Notes: generated from the letters alone by a model not told the origin. Shown: positions 1 through 7,304, counted from the first letter of the stretch. The stretch: 8,678 bases of DNA from an uncultured euryarchaeote (GCA_937897365.1 CALCOP010000083.1:1-8678), one strand, 5' to 3'. Program-made: numbers and translations.

Positions 1-260
1 CCCGTGTAGTTGACAATCTTAACAGTCATTCCGAGACGACCTGTTTTCCATGCCTCAACCTGCCACTCGAAGTCAACCCATGAACCGCCTTCGATTTGAC
101 TTGAATTAGTAGCAAGAAGACGCCCAAGGTCATCATGACATTCTACCGTGATGTTGCCTGAAAGGACTCCAATATTTGATACTCGAACAAACAAGGAAAA
201 CTCTTCACCAAGTTGAGGTTGTCTCGGTGTAACAATGATATCTTCAAATTGCGGTTCAAA
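1..260 (-). other. CARDB-like adhesion domain of the giant protein (cut by the left edge)
   Basis: From about residue 1982 the protein reads FEPQFEDIIVTPRQPQLGEE, then FSLFVRVSNIGVLSGNITVE, a short acidic turn, and a GGSWVDFEWQ strand. This follows the CARDB pattern: a P-x-x-G-E turn, a V-x-N-x-G strand turn, then a W-bearing strand. CARDB domains are Ig-like folds common in archaeal and bacterial surface proteins, often as tandem copies before a C-terminal anchor. The domain is nearly complete at the edge. C2022 in it has no partner inside the window. Confidence 0.6.
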
Positions 261-3200
261 GGCAATCCATTCGAATTTAGGTGTCAATGGCGATGTTTCA
301 GTTCCAGTGCCCGATAACATTCTTCCTGACATGTCAAGACCACTAAACCAAACGACAAGGCGATCATTTTTCAGCAATAGAGATTGGTTTGCGGGTTGAA
401 GATTAACAATTGAAGAAAAGGTGTATGTGGGACCAGAACCGTTGAGATATTCGATGGATGCAGAACCAGCTGACTCGTCAATTTCAATTCCTGCGCGAGT
501 GAAATACCAATGCATCTTGAGAGAGGAGAGATTCATACCGACCTCATCACTGGTGATGACCGTAATTTCCTGTTCCTCTAATGCATCGGATTCGACTACC
601 GAAAGAATACCTGGTGGAATGGAGAGCAGGGGTCCGTCTGTATCGAATGTAATATCAAAAACATAAACAGAAGATAAATCTGGAAGACCCACAACGCCGA
701 TTTCCATTGTCGCCTGACGATGCTTGAGGATTGAAGCATTCAAATGAATCATAGCAGAAAGGGTGCCATTTTCTGAAAAACTTAGGTTGTGTTCAACTGA
801 ACGCTCCCCGTCGGTAAGGAAGACTTGCAAGTAGACTGAAGCAGGAAGCATTTGGGCTGAAATCGATGTATTGGTATGGTAAATTTGGGTTTGAAGCTGC
901 AAGATATCGTCGGAATGAACCCACACCTCATTGCCTAAGACCACTCCATAGGGTTGAGTTTGATCAGATATCTCGGGTGGGCCAAGAGATATTTTACTGG
1001 AAAGCGTCCAATCAAAAACAGTGAGTCTCGAGAGCCCAAGACCAAGGTTTTGGCCTTCATCGTATACTTTCAAGGATGGCGTTCCTGACAGATTCGAAGC
1101 ATTGGCAACATCCCACGCGATTCTAAAGCTGAAGACAATCTGCCATTCTGCCTGAAGGGGCGTTTTCAAAACCTGTACAGTGGGTGAATGCTCAAAGCAG
1201 TTTTCATCCCAAATAACTTGCTCAAAACGTGGTTCGTAACTGAAGGTACACTCATCGGTTCGTTCTCGACTAATCAGTGCAAGTTCAATGAAATCAAGGG
1301 ATTCAAGTCCATTTCCATCGGTGAGAGTAAAACCAAAGTGATGTTCATGCCCAATAAGAAGAGATGATTCATACAAATCAAAGGTGAGCGATTCTGTATC
1401 AATAAGTGTGTCGAAGCGTTGTTGGATTTGAAAAGTTGCGAGGTCATCGTCAGCGCCGGCACCTCCGCCACCAACAAGAGCATTACCCGCTAAATCGAAT
1501 CCATCTACGAAAACGCTCGCTTCACCTGATGAGCGCCCAGCAGGTAGAATATCTTGCCAAGAAAGCAGAGGAAGGTCGATCTCCGCTACGGTCAAACCCG
1601 AATTGAAGGTGACCGTCTGGCTCATATATTCGTCCAACTCCATTTCTCCGTTTCCATTGAGATCATGACGTGCTTCAAGCCAGTAGTAAAACTCGATTGA
1701 ATTTGAAAGTCCTTCAGGGTCTTGAAGCATGAGGCGTAAGGCGACATCTTGCTGAGCCGTCCAAATATGGCCATCTGCAGGAGCATAGCCACCTGAATCC
1801 AAAATAAGAAGAGACGCAGTAGATGGCTGAATTTTATCGAATAAGAACGGAATATTTTGCGATGAACTGGTTTGGTCGAGGCTGGTCGATGTATTTTCCG
1901 AGGACGGCCCTGAACGTTCAATGTGAGGTGAAAGGAGAAGGCGTGTATTACTGGGCAGTAAAGCGGCCTCACTTGGAGCAAGAAGCGTGACTGTGAAGGC
2001 TCCATTTGAATCGACTTCTGTATACCATGACGTGCTCCAATCGACCGGTTGGTTGGGCCATTGATCTGGCCCACCGGAAAGATTGACTGGAGGCACGGCA
2101 GTAGCATCGATACGGACTTGCGCGTCTCCGAGGCCGACGTAGGCATCTAAGATACCTTCAAATCGTACTTTCCCTGTCGCTTCCATACTTTGACTTGCAT
2201 TCAAATGAAACGGCCATTGAGGGTTCGACCAATCACTTAAAACTCGATTTTGATCATCAATGACATTGAAATCGACAACTTCCAAATCATTTTCGATTTC
2301 ATTGAAAAATGTTTGTCGATAAAAGTGAGAAGGTCCTGTAGAAAAGTCATCTGTATCCGTTCCCTTGGCGAGAATGTGTAAGTCATCTACGTCGTCCATG
2401 AGCCAATGGCTGGTAAAAGACCAGGTAGCCGAACATGTATTCATCGAACACTGAACAGATGACTGATTTTCGACCAGTGAAGCAAGACCAACCCCCGAAA
2501 GTTGCCGGAATTGAGGTGTCGAATCAAGACTGTAGGCCTCGACTTCAACGAAACGCCCATCGTATGAATCCGAGGAAGAAAGAGTGAAGAGTATTGATGA
2601 AAAATCTGGAGCATCCCATTGTAATGAGTGAGCATCACCTCTCCAATGTTGGGTTTCGAAGACAACCGTCTGCTTGGGGAGCCAACGCGTGTGAAGAGGC
2701 GGTAGAATTCTATCCACGAGTTTCGTTTGCGTAGAATAGCTCAAATTCACCATCACCGAACCCTGTGCGGTATACACATGAAGTGGGATATCAAGAACAG
2801 ATGATTGAGAGTGATTAAATGCATTTGCGAGAAGTGTGTTCAGTGTTTGATGCGTAAGCAGACTGGAAACTGTTTGGTGGTGGGGGATAAATTGTAATTG
2901 ATGGAATGAAGCAGTGAAATTTCCGTTGAACTGCAACTGTACTTTACATATATCGAGATGAGGTGATATCTGTGATTGATGTACGCAAGAGCCCGTCGTT
3001 TGAATTCGTTGATATTGTGTGCTAAGGACTGGTGCGAACTCCTCTGCCTGACCGAATGGAGCACTACGTATCCAAGCAGTTGCCCCATCTGTCTGAGCGC
3101 TGATTAAGAAGCTAAGATCGTAGAATGACTGACTGGCACCGCTTTGCTCATCACGCGCCATGAGCACTGTAAGGTTGGCAATTGAAGAGCCACCTGATGA

Positions 3201-6200
3201 GTTGAAATGAAGAGATTGTAGACCATATACCGATTGAGATGCTAAGGTTTCAAGGCTGAAAAAATGACGATTCATACCAAAATCATGACTCGCATTTGAT
3301 TCCGGCCATGCGAATATTTGTGTTTTTTCCAATCCTAAGTAAATTTCAGGTTCCACTGGGGCAGTAGCACAGACTGGTTCAAATGTGAAGCCAGTCATTA
3401 CATCGGATGGAAACCACGTCAATGAAAAATCAGTCGAGAGTTGAGGTCTTCCCTGTCGCTCGATGGTTTGTGTCAATGTCGGCTTATATTCATCATTCCA
3501 TTGACTTGAAATAACATTATATTGACTATGTGAAGTCGAAATATTTCCTCCTATCATTTGAAATTCTGCTTTTTGGAATGGACAAACAGCATTTGTAGTC
3601 CATAAAAGTGAAGCAAGATTCGTGGTTGCTGAAGACACGATTCCATGATCAGAATTTATTCGAAGGTCTTGGAGATTCGACCCGTCGTAATTTCCAAGAT
3701 GGGTGAGATGGTAAGCATCAAAGAACGTCATTGAACCAATCGACAAGCGTTCGATATGCGGGGTAAGTAAACGGTCTGTACTCGTTAAATGGGAACGGAT
3801 TTGCAAGTGCGGGAATTCTTGAATGGCAAACGGCAAATCAATCGGCAAGGTTCTGTTTTGATATCCAAGGATTGGTGTTCCGTTACCATCGAGAACATCA
3901 AAGCGCACTGTCGTGTTTTCGGGTTCGTAAACAAAACCATCTAATTGACCCCAACCAAAGTTTGGGTCGGGCGTCAACACTTCAGAAATCCAATTACCCG
4001 TCGGTTCATAAACATCAATTTCAATACCTGCATCATCGATATACCAGCCATCTAATTCGACTAACTGGTCGGAAAAGAAACTGAATTTGGCGCGTACATT
4101 CTGACCAGTGAGGTTGGATAAATCATATTCCTTCAGATCAAAGCCCCGTTGTACATTGTGACACCCGCCTACAACACGCGAACCGTCAAAGATTCCTTGA
4201 TTATGAAATGGAGAGAAACTGTTCACCGTCGACAGCTGATCATGGAAGCTTCCGAGAGTCGGTGGAATAAACCACCACGACTCGCCACCATCGGTGGAAA
4301 GAGAGACCGTCCCTCCGTCCCAATTTGCTTCAGTACAAACCCAACTTCTGAATGTCAATCTTGATGTTGCATTTTCAGGAATGAAATATTCCGGCGAGTA
4401 AAGGTCTGTCCACATGTCACTTCTGTATTCATCGTCAAGATAGATTCCAGCACCATTCAATCCTGAATGCCACACTCCAGGACCAAAGCCAGAGGAGTTA
4501 CTGGTTGGGCCAACTTCCCAGCGGCGATTTGATTGAGCCCATAGCGACCAACCTGCAGGTAACTCGTTTCCAGAATCAAAGTCAAATTTAGTCGTTTGTT
4601 GTACATTGTGGCCCAACTGAGAAAGCCATTGCCATTCGTTAGGGCCTGCAGGAGTTTCCAACCAACCATCGGCTGAACCATTGACCCCCGTAGGTTGATT
4701 CGTAAAGTTGTTCAAACGATGGACAACCTCATTTGGAGTTCCCCTTTCTGTCCAAATACTCAAATCGTCAAGAAGGATACCTTCCCAACTCGATGATGTA
4801 ACACCACCGTAGTTAATCTGAGCATTTGTTTCTACATTGAATCGTAGGAGTGCATGACTTGCATTAAGTGGTGCGGTATTCGTCCATGGAAGTGAATAAT
4901 GGACAGGGCACCATTCACCCATTGAATCACCACCGTTGAACCATACACCGTTGCATACTGCACCCATAGATGGATGTCCTGGATACGTCGAGATTGGTGA
5001 ATAGGTCGAACCGTTGTCGAGTGATAGCCATGCTGTGAGATAATCGCTTGCTCCACCTTGAATGTCCCAGTTCACCCAAATTTCTAATTCGACATTTTGT
5101 CCAGTGAAATTAGATAGATCAAGTGGGAATACCAAATCACCGTAAGCATTTGGAGCGTAATCTCCTGACATGTTCCCGTGAAACCAAGAGCGCGGTGCAT
5201 CGCCTTGGTTGTTGACCTTGAACTCGTCAATAAACCATCCACCCCGAGCACCTAAACTTGCACTTGTTTGAAAGCAAAGGCGAAACTGAACAGTATCTTG
5301 CATATCGGTAACATGCTGGTCGAGCTGAAATTGAGAGGTTGTCCAGTTGCTGTCTTCACCGTTCCAAACCGTCGAAGGAGTAAGGTTCAATTGAGATGTT
5401 GATGAGTAACCGCCAATTGGTGAAAGCAAGCCCCATGTTCCATTCGTATGACGGATTTCTATCCATGCAGCATCATCCCCATTGAGAGCAGTCCAATGCT
5501 CGAAAGTCAGGGTGAAGTTCTTCACAAAAACAGGCGTTTCAACTGCTGGAGAACGCAAACATCCGTCCATGTGGGGCCCGAGATCGCCCAATGCTTGAGT
5601 CGCTAAAAAGCCGACAGAATTTGAACCGTTCGATGGAACCTGCATACCTGATGAAGATGAGAATGGAGTGATGCTCGGTCGTTGAATAGACCAAACTTCG
5701 TGGTCATGGCCGGTACCCATCCACCCAGGAGCGACAACAACAGAGGATTCAAAATTCGTAATAGAGCCGAGCGAGGAATTTGTCGCTAAAGTTAATTTTC
5801 CACCATGCCCAATTCCGTTGGTATTGTAATGTGTACCATTCCATTGATGTGTCGAGGCCACTCCAAACTGGCTGCCATTACCGGAAGAGATATTCCAAAG
5901 TGGCTCGATATCCAAGGTTCCCCCCAAAAAGGTTTGATTGGAAGGAACGACAATAGCTGAAGAAAGACTGGAGTTAACGCTCGACTGATTAACGGGCGGG
6001 TGGAAAAATAAATCTCCGGTTGTATCTTGTTCCGCTTCAGGTAAAAGTGAAGAAGAAAATGCTGTGTCACCCGCAACACTCAACGTGCTACTCAGCATCA
6101 AAAATACCAAGAGAAGTGCAACACGCGACGACCCCAAAACGCCTCGTCTCGAACGCGGATTTTCCAGTATCAGAGAAACACCTCGCTTTGCGAGGTGAGC

Positions 6201-6203
6201 CAT
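1..6203 (-). CDS. Giant secreted modular surface protein (N-terminal 2067 residues; runs off the left edge)
   Basis: I translated this strand codon by codon from 6203 to 1 and met no stop. An in-frame TAA at 6207-6209 leaves ATG at 6203 (or TTG at 6206) as the start. Seen in order: a signal peptide (1-44); a Ser/Asn-rich N-terminal stretch; three MAM-like jelly-roll modules (about 166-332, 335-487, 540-730); a long run of beta-rich segments (about 740-1500); Ig-like segments with an EF-hand-type calcium loop at 1514-1525; and a CARDB-like domain from about 1982. Fifteen cysteines fall mostly in close pairs, and about 45 N-x-S/T sequons were counted by eye. No HExxH or other catalytic motif was found. 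Known: such modules occur in exported adhesins and in the non-catalytic parts of exported peptidases. Inferred role: cell-surface adhesion, or binding of polymers or particles. The C-terminus, where a membrane anchor, sorting signal or enzyme domain might lie, is outside the window. The exact function is unknown. Confidence 0.9.
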   Translation of the reverse strand, partial: MAHLAKRGVSLILENPRSRRGVLGSSRVALLLVFLMLSSTLSVAGDTAFSSSLLPEAEQDTTGDLFFHPPVNQSSVNSSLSSAIVVPSNQTFLGGTLDIEPLWNISSGNGSQFGVASTHQWNGTHYNTNGIGHGGKLTLATNSSLGSITNFESSVVVAPGWMGTGHDHEVWSIQRPSITPFSSSSGMQVPSNGSNSVGFLATQALGDLGPHMDGCLRSPAVETPVFVKNFTLTFEHWTALNGDDAAWIEIRHTNGTWGLLSPIGGYSSTSQLNLTPSTVWNGEDSNWTTSQFQLDQHVTDMQDTVQFRLCFQTSASLGARGGWFIDEFKVNNQGDAPRSWFHGNMSGDYAPNAYGDLVFPLDLSNFTGQNVELEIWVNWDIQGGASDYLTAWLSLDNGSTYSPISTYPGHPSMGAVCNGVWFNGGDSMGEWCPVHYSLPWTNTAPLNASHALLRFNVETNAQINYGGVTSSSWEGILLDDLSIWTERGTPNEVVHRLNNFTNQPTGVNGSADGWLETPAGPNEWQWLSQLGHNVQQTTKFDFDSGNELPAGWSLWAQSNRRWEVGPTSNSSGFGPGVWHSGLNGAGIYLDDEYRSDMWTDLYSPEYFIPENATSRLTFRSWVCTEANWDGGTVSLSTDGGESWWFIPPTLGSFHDQLSTVNSFSPFHNQGIFDGSRVVGGCHNVQRGFDLKEYDLSNLTGQNVRAKFSFFSDQLVELDGWYIDDAGIEIDVYEPTGNWISEVLTPDPNFGWGQLDGFVYEPENTTVRFDVLDGNGTPILGYQNRTLPIDLPFAIQEFPHLQIRSHLTSTDRLLTPHIERLSIGSMTFFDAYHLTHLGNYDGSNLQDLRINSDHGIVSSATTNLASLLWTTNAVCPFQKAEFQMIGGNISTSHSQYNVISSQWNDEYKPTLTQTIERQGRPQLSTDFSLTWFPSDVMTGFTFEPVCATAPVEPEIYLGLEKTQIFAWPESNASHDFGMNRHFFSLETLASQSVYGLQSLHFNSSGGSSIANLTVLMARDEQSGASQSFYDLSFLISAQTDGATAWIRSAPFGQAEEFAPVLSTQYQRIQTTGSCVHQSQISPHLDICKVQLQFNGNFTASFHQLQFIPHHQTVSSLLTHQTLNTLLANAFNHSQSSVLDIPLHVYTAQGSVMVNLSYSTQTKLVDRILPPLHTRWLPKQTVVFETQHWRGDAHSLQWDAPDFSSILFTLSSSDSYDGRFVEVEAYSLDSTPQFRQLSGVGLASLVENQSSVQCSMNTCSATWSFTSHWLMDDVDDLHILAKGTDTDDFSTGPSHFYRQTFFNEIENDLEVVDFNVIDDQNRVLSDWSNPQWPFHLNASQSMEATGKVRFEGILDAYVGLGDAQVRIDATAVPPVNLSGGPDQWPNQPVDWSTSWYTEVDSNGAFTVTLLAPSEAALLPSNTRLLLSPHIERSGPSSENTSTSLDQTSSSQNIPFLFDKIQPSTASLLILDSGGYAPADGHIWTAQQDVALRLMLQDPEGLSNSIEFYYWLEARHDLNGNGEMELDEYMSQTVTFNSGLTVAEIDLPLLSWQDILPAGRSSGEASVFVDGFDLAGNALVGGGGAGADDDLATFQIQQRFDTLIDTESLTFDLYESSLLIGHEHHFGFTLTDGNGLESLDFIELALISRERTDECTFSYEPRFEQVIWDENCFEHSPTVQVLKTPLQAEWQIVFSFRIAWDVANASNLSGTPSLKVYDEGQNLGLGLSRLTVFDWTLSSKISLGPPEISDQTQPYGVVLGNEVWVHSDDILQLQTQIYHTNTSISAQMLPASVYLQVFLTDGERSVEHNLSFSENGTLSAMIHLNASILKHRQATMEIGVVGLPDLSSVYVFDITFDTDGPLLSIPPGILSVVESDALEEQEITVITSDEVGMNLSSLKMHWYFTRAGIEIDESAGSASIEYLNGSGPTYTFSSIVNLQPANQSLLLKNDRLVVWFSGLDMSGRMLSGTGTETSPLTPKFEWIAFEPQFEDIIVTPRQPQLGEEFSLFVRVSNIGVLSGNITVECHDDLGRLLATNSSQIEGGSWVDFEWQVEAWKTGRLGMTVKIVNYT
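1629..1664 (-). other. EF-hand/dockerin-type calcium-binding loop in the giant protein
   Basis: Residues 1514-1525 read DLNGNGEMELDE. Positions 1 (D), 3 (N), 5 (N), 6 (G) and 12 (E) match the canonical EF-hand loop; position 8 is M instead of the commoner I/L/V. The loop lies between beta strands of an Ig-like segment that ends with a DGFDLAGN turn and a GGGG stretch beginning at residue 1578. It is a single loop without an evident second copy or flanking helices, so it is more likely a structural calcium site within or between beta-sandwich domains than a sensor EF-hand. Confidence 0.6.
4014..5708 (-). repeat. Three MAM-like / M6-peptidase-type jelly-roll modules in the giant protein
   Basis: Three diverged modules of about 150-190 residues share one pattern: an L-x-F-x-x-W-like strand, an Asp-rich turn, a strand such as VSLSTDGGESW or AWLSLDNGSTY, and a closing strand with GWFIDEF (322-328), GILLDDL (475-481) or GWYIDDA (719-725). 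LSN[F/L]TGQNV occurs at 363-371 and again at 695-703. Module 3 opens with FDFDSGNELPAGW and carries WEVGP, GIYLDDEY and LYSP elements, as in the MAM-like domains that follow M6 (immune inhibitor A) peptidases. Module 1 keeps a similar opening (EVWSIQ, then CLRSP at 215-219). Each module holds one cysteine pair. The modules are probably carbohydrate- or protein-binding beta-sandwiches. The family assignment comes from motif recognition without a profile search. Confidence 0.65.
6072..6203 (-). other. Signal peptide of the giant surface protein, with a twin-arginine-like motif
   Basis: Residues 1-27 form a basic n-region (K6, R7, R17, R19, R20, R27). Residues 28-37 (VALLLVFLML) form a strongly hydrophobic core, followed by a small-residue stretch ending S42-V43-A44, a plausible signal peptidase site before G45. 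The sequence S18-R19-R20-G-V-L resembles the Tat consensus S-R-R-x-F-L, although the core is more hydrophobic than Tat cores usually are and the n-region is long. Export is well supported. Whether it goes by Sec or Tat is open. Confidence 0.75.
6179..6197 (-). promoter_or_regulatory. Perfect 8-bp hairpin over codons 3-9 of the giant surface gene
   Basis: CACCTCGC and GCGAGGTG are perfect complements separated by a 3-base loop. In the mRNA of the giant gene the stem spans +7 to +25 from the ATG, inside the area covered by an initiating ribosome, and it is GC-rich. It could damp translation initiation. As DNA it could be a palindromic operator for the divergent genes. The regulatory role is inferred. 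Confidence 0.4.
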
Positions 6204-6281
6204 CAATTATCAACCAGCGCGCGAGATGTTTGACAAAACACCTGTGAAGGGTTCAAAGTATGTCGGCCATAGGAGTGAACG
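6204..6281. promoter_or_regulatory. Divergent intergenic region between the giant surface gene and the GINS gene
   Basis: These 78 bases must hold the 5' leader and probably the promoter elements for both divergent genes. The only AT-rich block is near 6202-6212 (TCAATTATCAA), a weak candidate for a TATA-like element of the plus-strand gene. No convincing TATA/BRE pair is visible for the minus-strand gene, and upstream of its ATG there is only a weak Shine-Dalgarno-like GGTTGAT. Promoter elements may extend into either coding region. Exact sites cannot be fixed from sequence alone. Confidence 0.35.
6271..6278 (+). promoter_or_regulatory. Ribosome binding site of the GINS gene
   Basis: AGGAGTGA is a good Shine-Dalgarno match, with its GGAG core six bases before the ATG at 6282. 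It decides this start against the upstream ATG at 6260, which is out of frame. Confidence 0.7.
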
Positions 6282-7304
6282 ATGTCGAACCTCGGAGACC
6301 TGGACAGTGCTCAGTCTCGGGAGGTTGAAGAGCAGTTATTTGCAACTCACAGATTGCAAATAAATCGTCATGTTCCCGTACCGCTCCCACGACAAGACTT
6401 CTGGGCAATGGTTCATCAATTATTGAAGAGTTTAGACACAGAAATTCAGGGTATGTTGATGAAAGGCATGACTGGAATGCGCCTCCAGAATTTGCAAAAG
6501 CGTCAAGCAAATATTCGGCTCATTGCTTCTGAATTAGCACGAAAGCGATTGGTAGCAATGATGCAACACGTCTCGTCACAATCCCTTCGTACCTCAACGC
6601 AATCAGGAACAAACCAAGATTTGCCCGCTCTCGATTGGCAACGACACGACCCCGCTGAGAAGGCAATATATCACATGATGCAAGTGCAAATTGACCGATT
6701 CAAGATGGAAGTTGATTGGACCTCGATGCAGAATGGAATTGCTGGTGAAACCATACAAGGCCAAACCCGCCATGCACCTGGGACGGTTCAACTCGATTCC
6801 TTTGTCGATTCAAATCTTACCGGTTCTGCTCCACCAGATCTTGCTTTCGAAGACAGGGAACCACCTCTGGAAGCTCTGCAAGAAACTGCAGATGATGAGG
6901 AACGTTTCATTGAAGAGGAATGGCCCGACTTGGACGAATATATTCACGCTGACTTGGAAGACATTGTCCCGAAAAGTGTTGAAATACCGGCCGAGAAAAC
7001 CTCGTCCCCAACCGATCAACAAAAACACGCCGCTGCGCTCGAATTAGCCCCTTCTAAAAAATCGCATTCAACCATTGAGATGTTCGACTTAGATGAAAAA
7101 GTTGAAGTTGAAATGAAGCAAGAATCGAAGCAATTAGAGTCAGGAGAGCTTGAACGAATTCGAGTACTCATGGCCAGTCCGGAACCAATAGCAACGAAAA
7201 ATGGGGAAGAGCTCACGCTCGAAGAGGGTGACATTCACTTTGTAGACTCAGAAACTGCAAGTTGGTTGATTGACTCTGGTGTTGCAGAAGCTGCTGCACT
7301 TTAA
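6282..7304 (+). CDS. gins51: DNA replication factor GINS, Gins51 type (A-B domain order, long acidic linker)
   Basis: This 340-residue protein is a subunit of the archaeal GINS complex, which joins MCM and a RecJ/Cdc45-like protein in the replicative helicase. The helical A domain covers about residues 20-147, including NIRLIASELARKRLVAMMQH at 77-96 and the amphipathic DPAEKAIYHMMQVQIDRFK stretch at 123-141. The small C-terminal B domain covers about 291-338: an IRVL strand, then GEELTLEEGDIHFV and a final helix SWLIDSGVAEA, the usual ending of archaeal GINS. A before B is the Gins51 (Sld5/Psf1-like) order. The roughly 145-residue linker (147-290) is rich in Asp and Glu and makes the protein longer than the roughly 200 residues I recall for many archaeal Gins51. 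Thermoplasma relatives build GINS from Gins51 alone, so a homotetramer is possible. The gene stands alone, divergent from the surface gene and convergent with rps10. Confidence 0.82.
   Translation: MSNLGDLDSAQSREVEEQLFATHRLQINRHVPVPLPRQDFWAMVHQLLKSLDTEIQGMLMKGMTGMRLQNLQKRQANIRLIASELARKRLVAMMQHVSSQSLRTSTQSGTNQDLPALDWQRHDPAEKAIYHMMQVQIDRFKMEVDWTSMQNGIAGETIQGQTRHAPGTVQLDSFVDSNLTGSAPPDLAFEDREPPLEALQETADDEERFIEEEWPDLDEYIHADLEDIVPKSVEIPAEKTSSPTDQQKHAAALELAPSKKSHSTIEMFDLDEKVEVEMKQESKQLESGELERIRVLMASPEPIATKNGEELTLEEGDIHFVDSETASWLIDSGVAEAAAL

Noticed and set aside
1305..1370. HEHHF in the giant protein as a zinc peptidase motif
   Set aside because: The fifth position is Phe, so it is not HExxH, and the segment is a beta-rich Ig-like region without downstream ligands.
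1622..2146. Minus-strand frame of 174 codons inside the giant gene
   Set aside because: It overlaps the continuous 2067-codon frame in another phase. The giant frame has a signal peptide, domain motifs and paired cysteines, while this one shows none.
4148..4610. The 13-base direct repeat GTTGTACATTGTG (4148-4160 and 4598-4610)
   Set aside because: Both copies are in frame and encode the same HNVQ tetrapeptide within related modules. This reflects chance or old module homology and gives no sign of a mobile element or regulatory repeat.
6176..6243. AAACACCT repeated about 60 bases apart near the divergent promoter
   Set aside because: Eight bases without flanking similarity is expected by chance, and one copy overlaps the hairpin already described.
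6691..7047. Plus-strand frame of 118 codons inside the GINS gene
   Set aside because: It is the +1 shadow of the acidic linker, with a low-quality basic product and no ribosome binding site.
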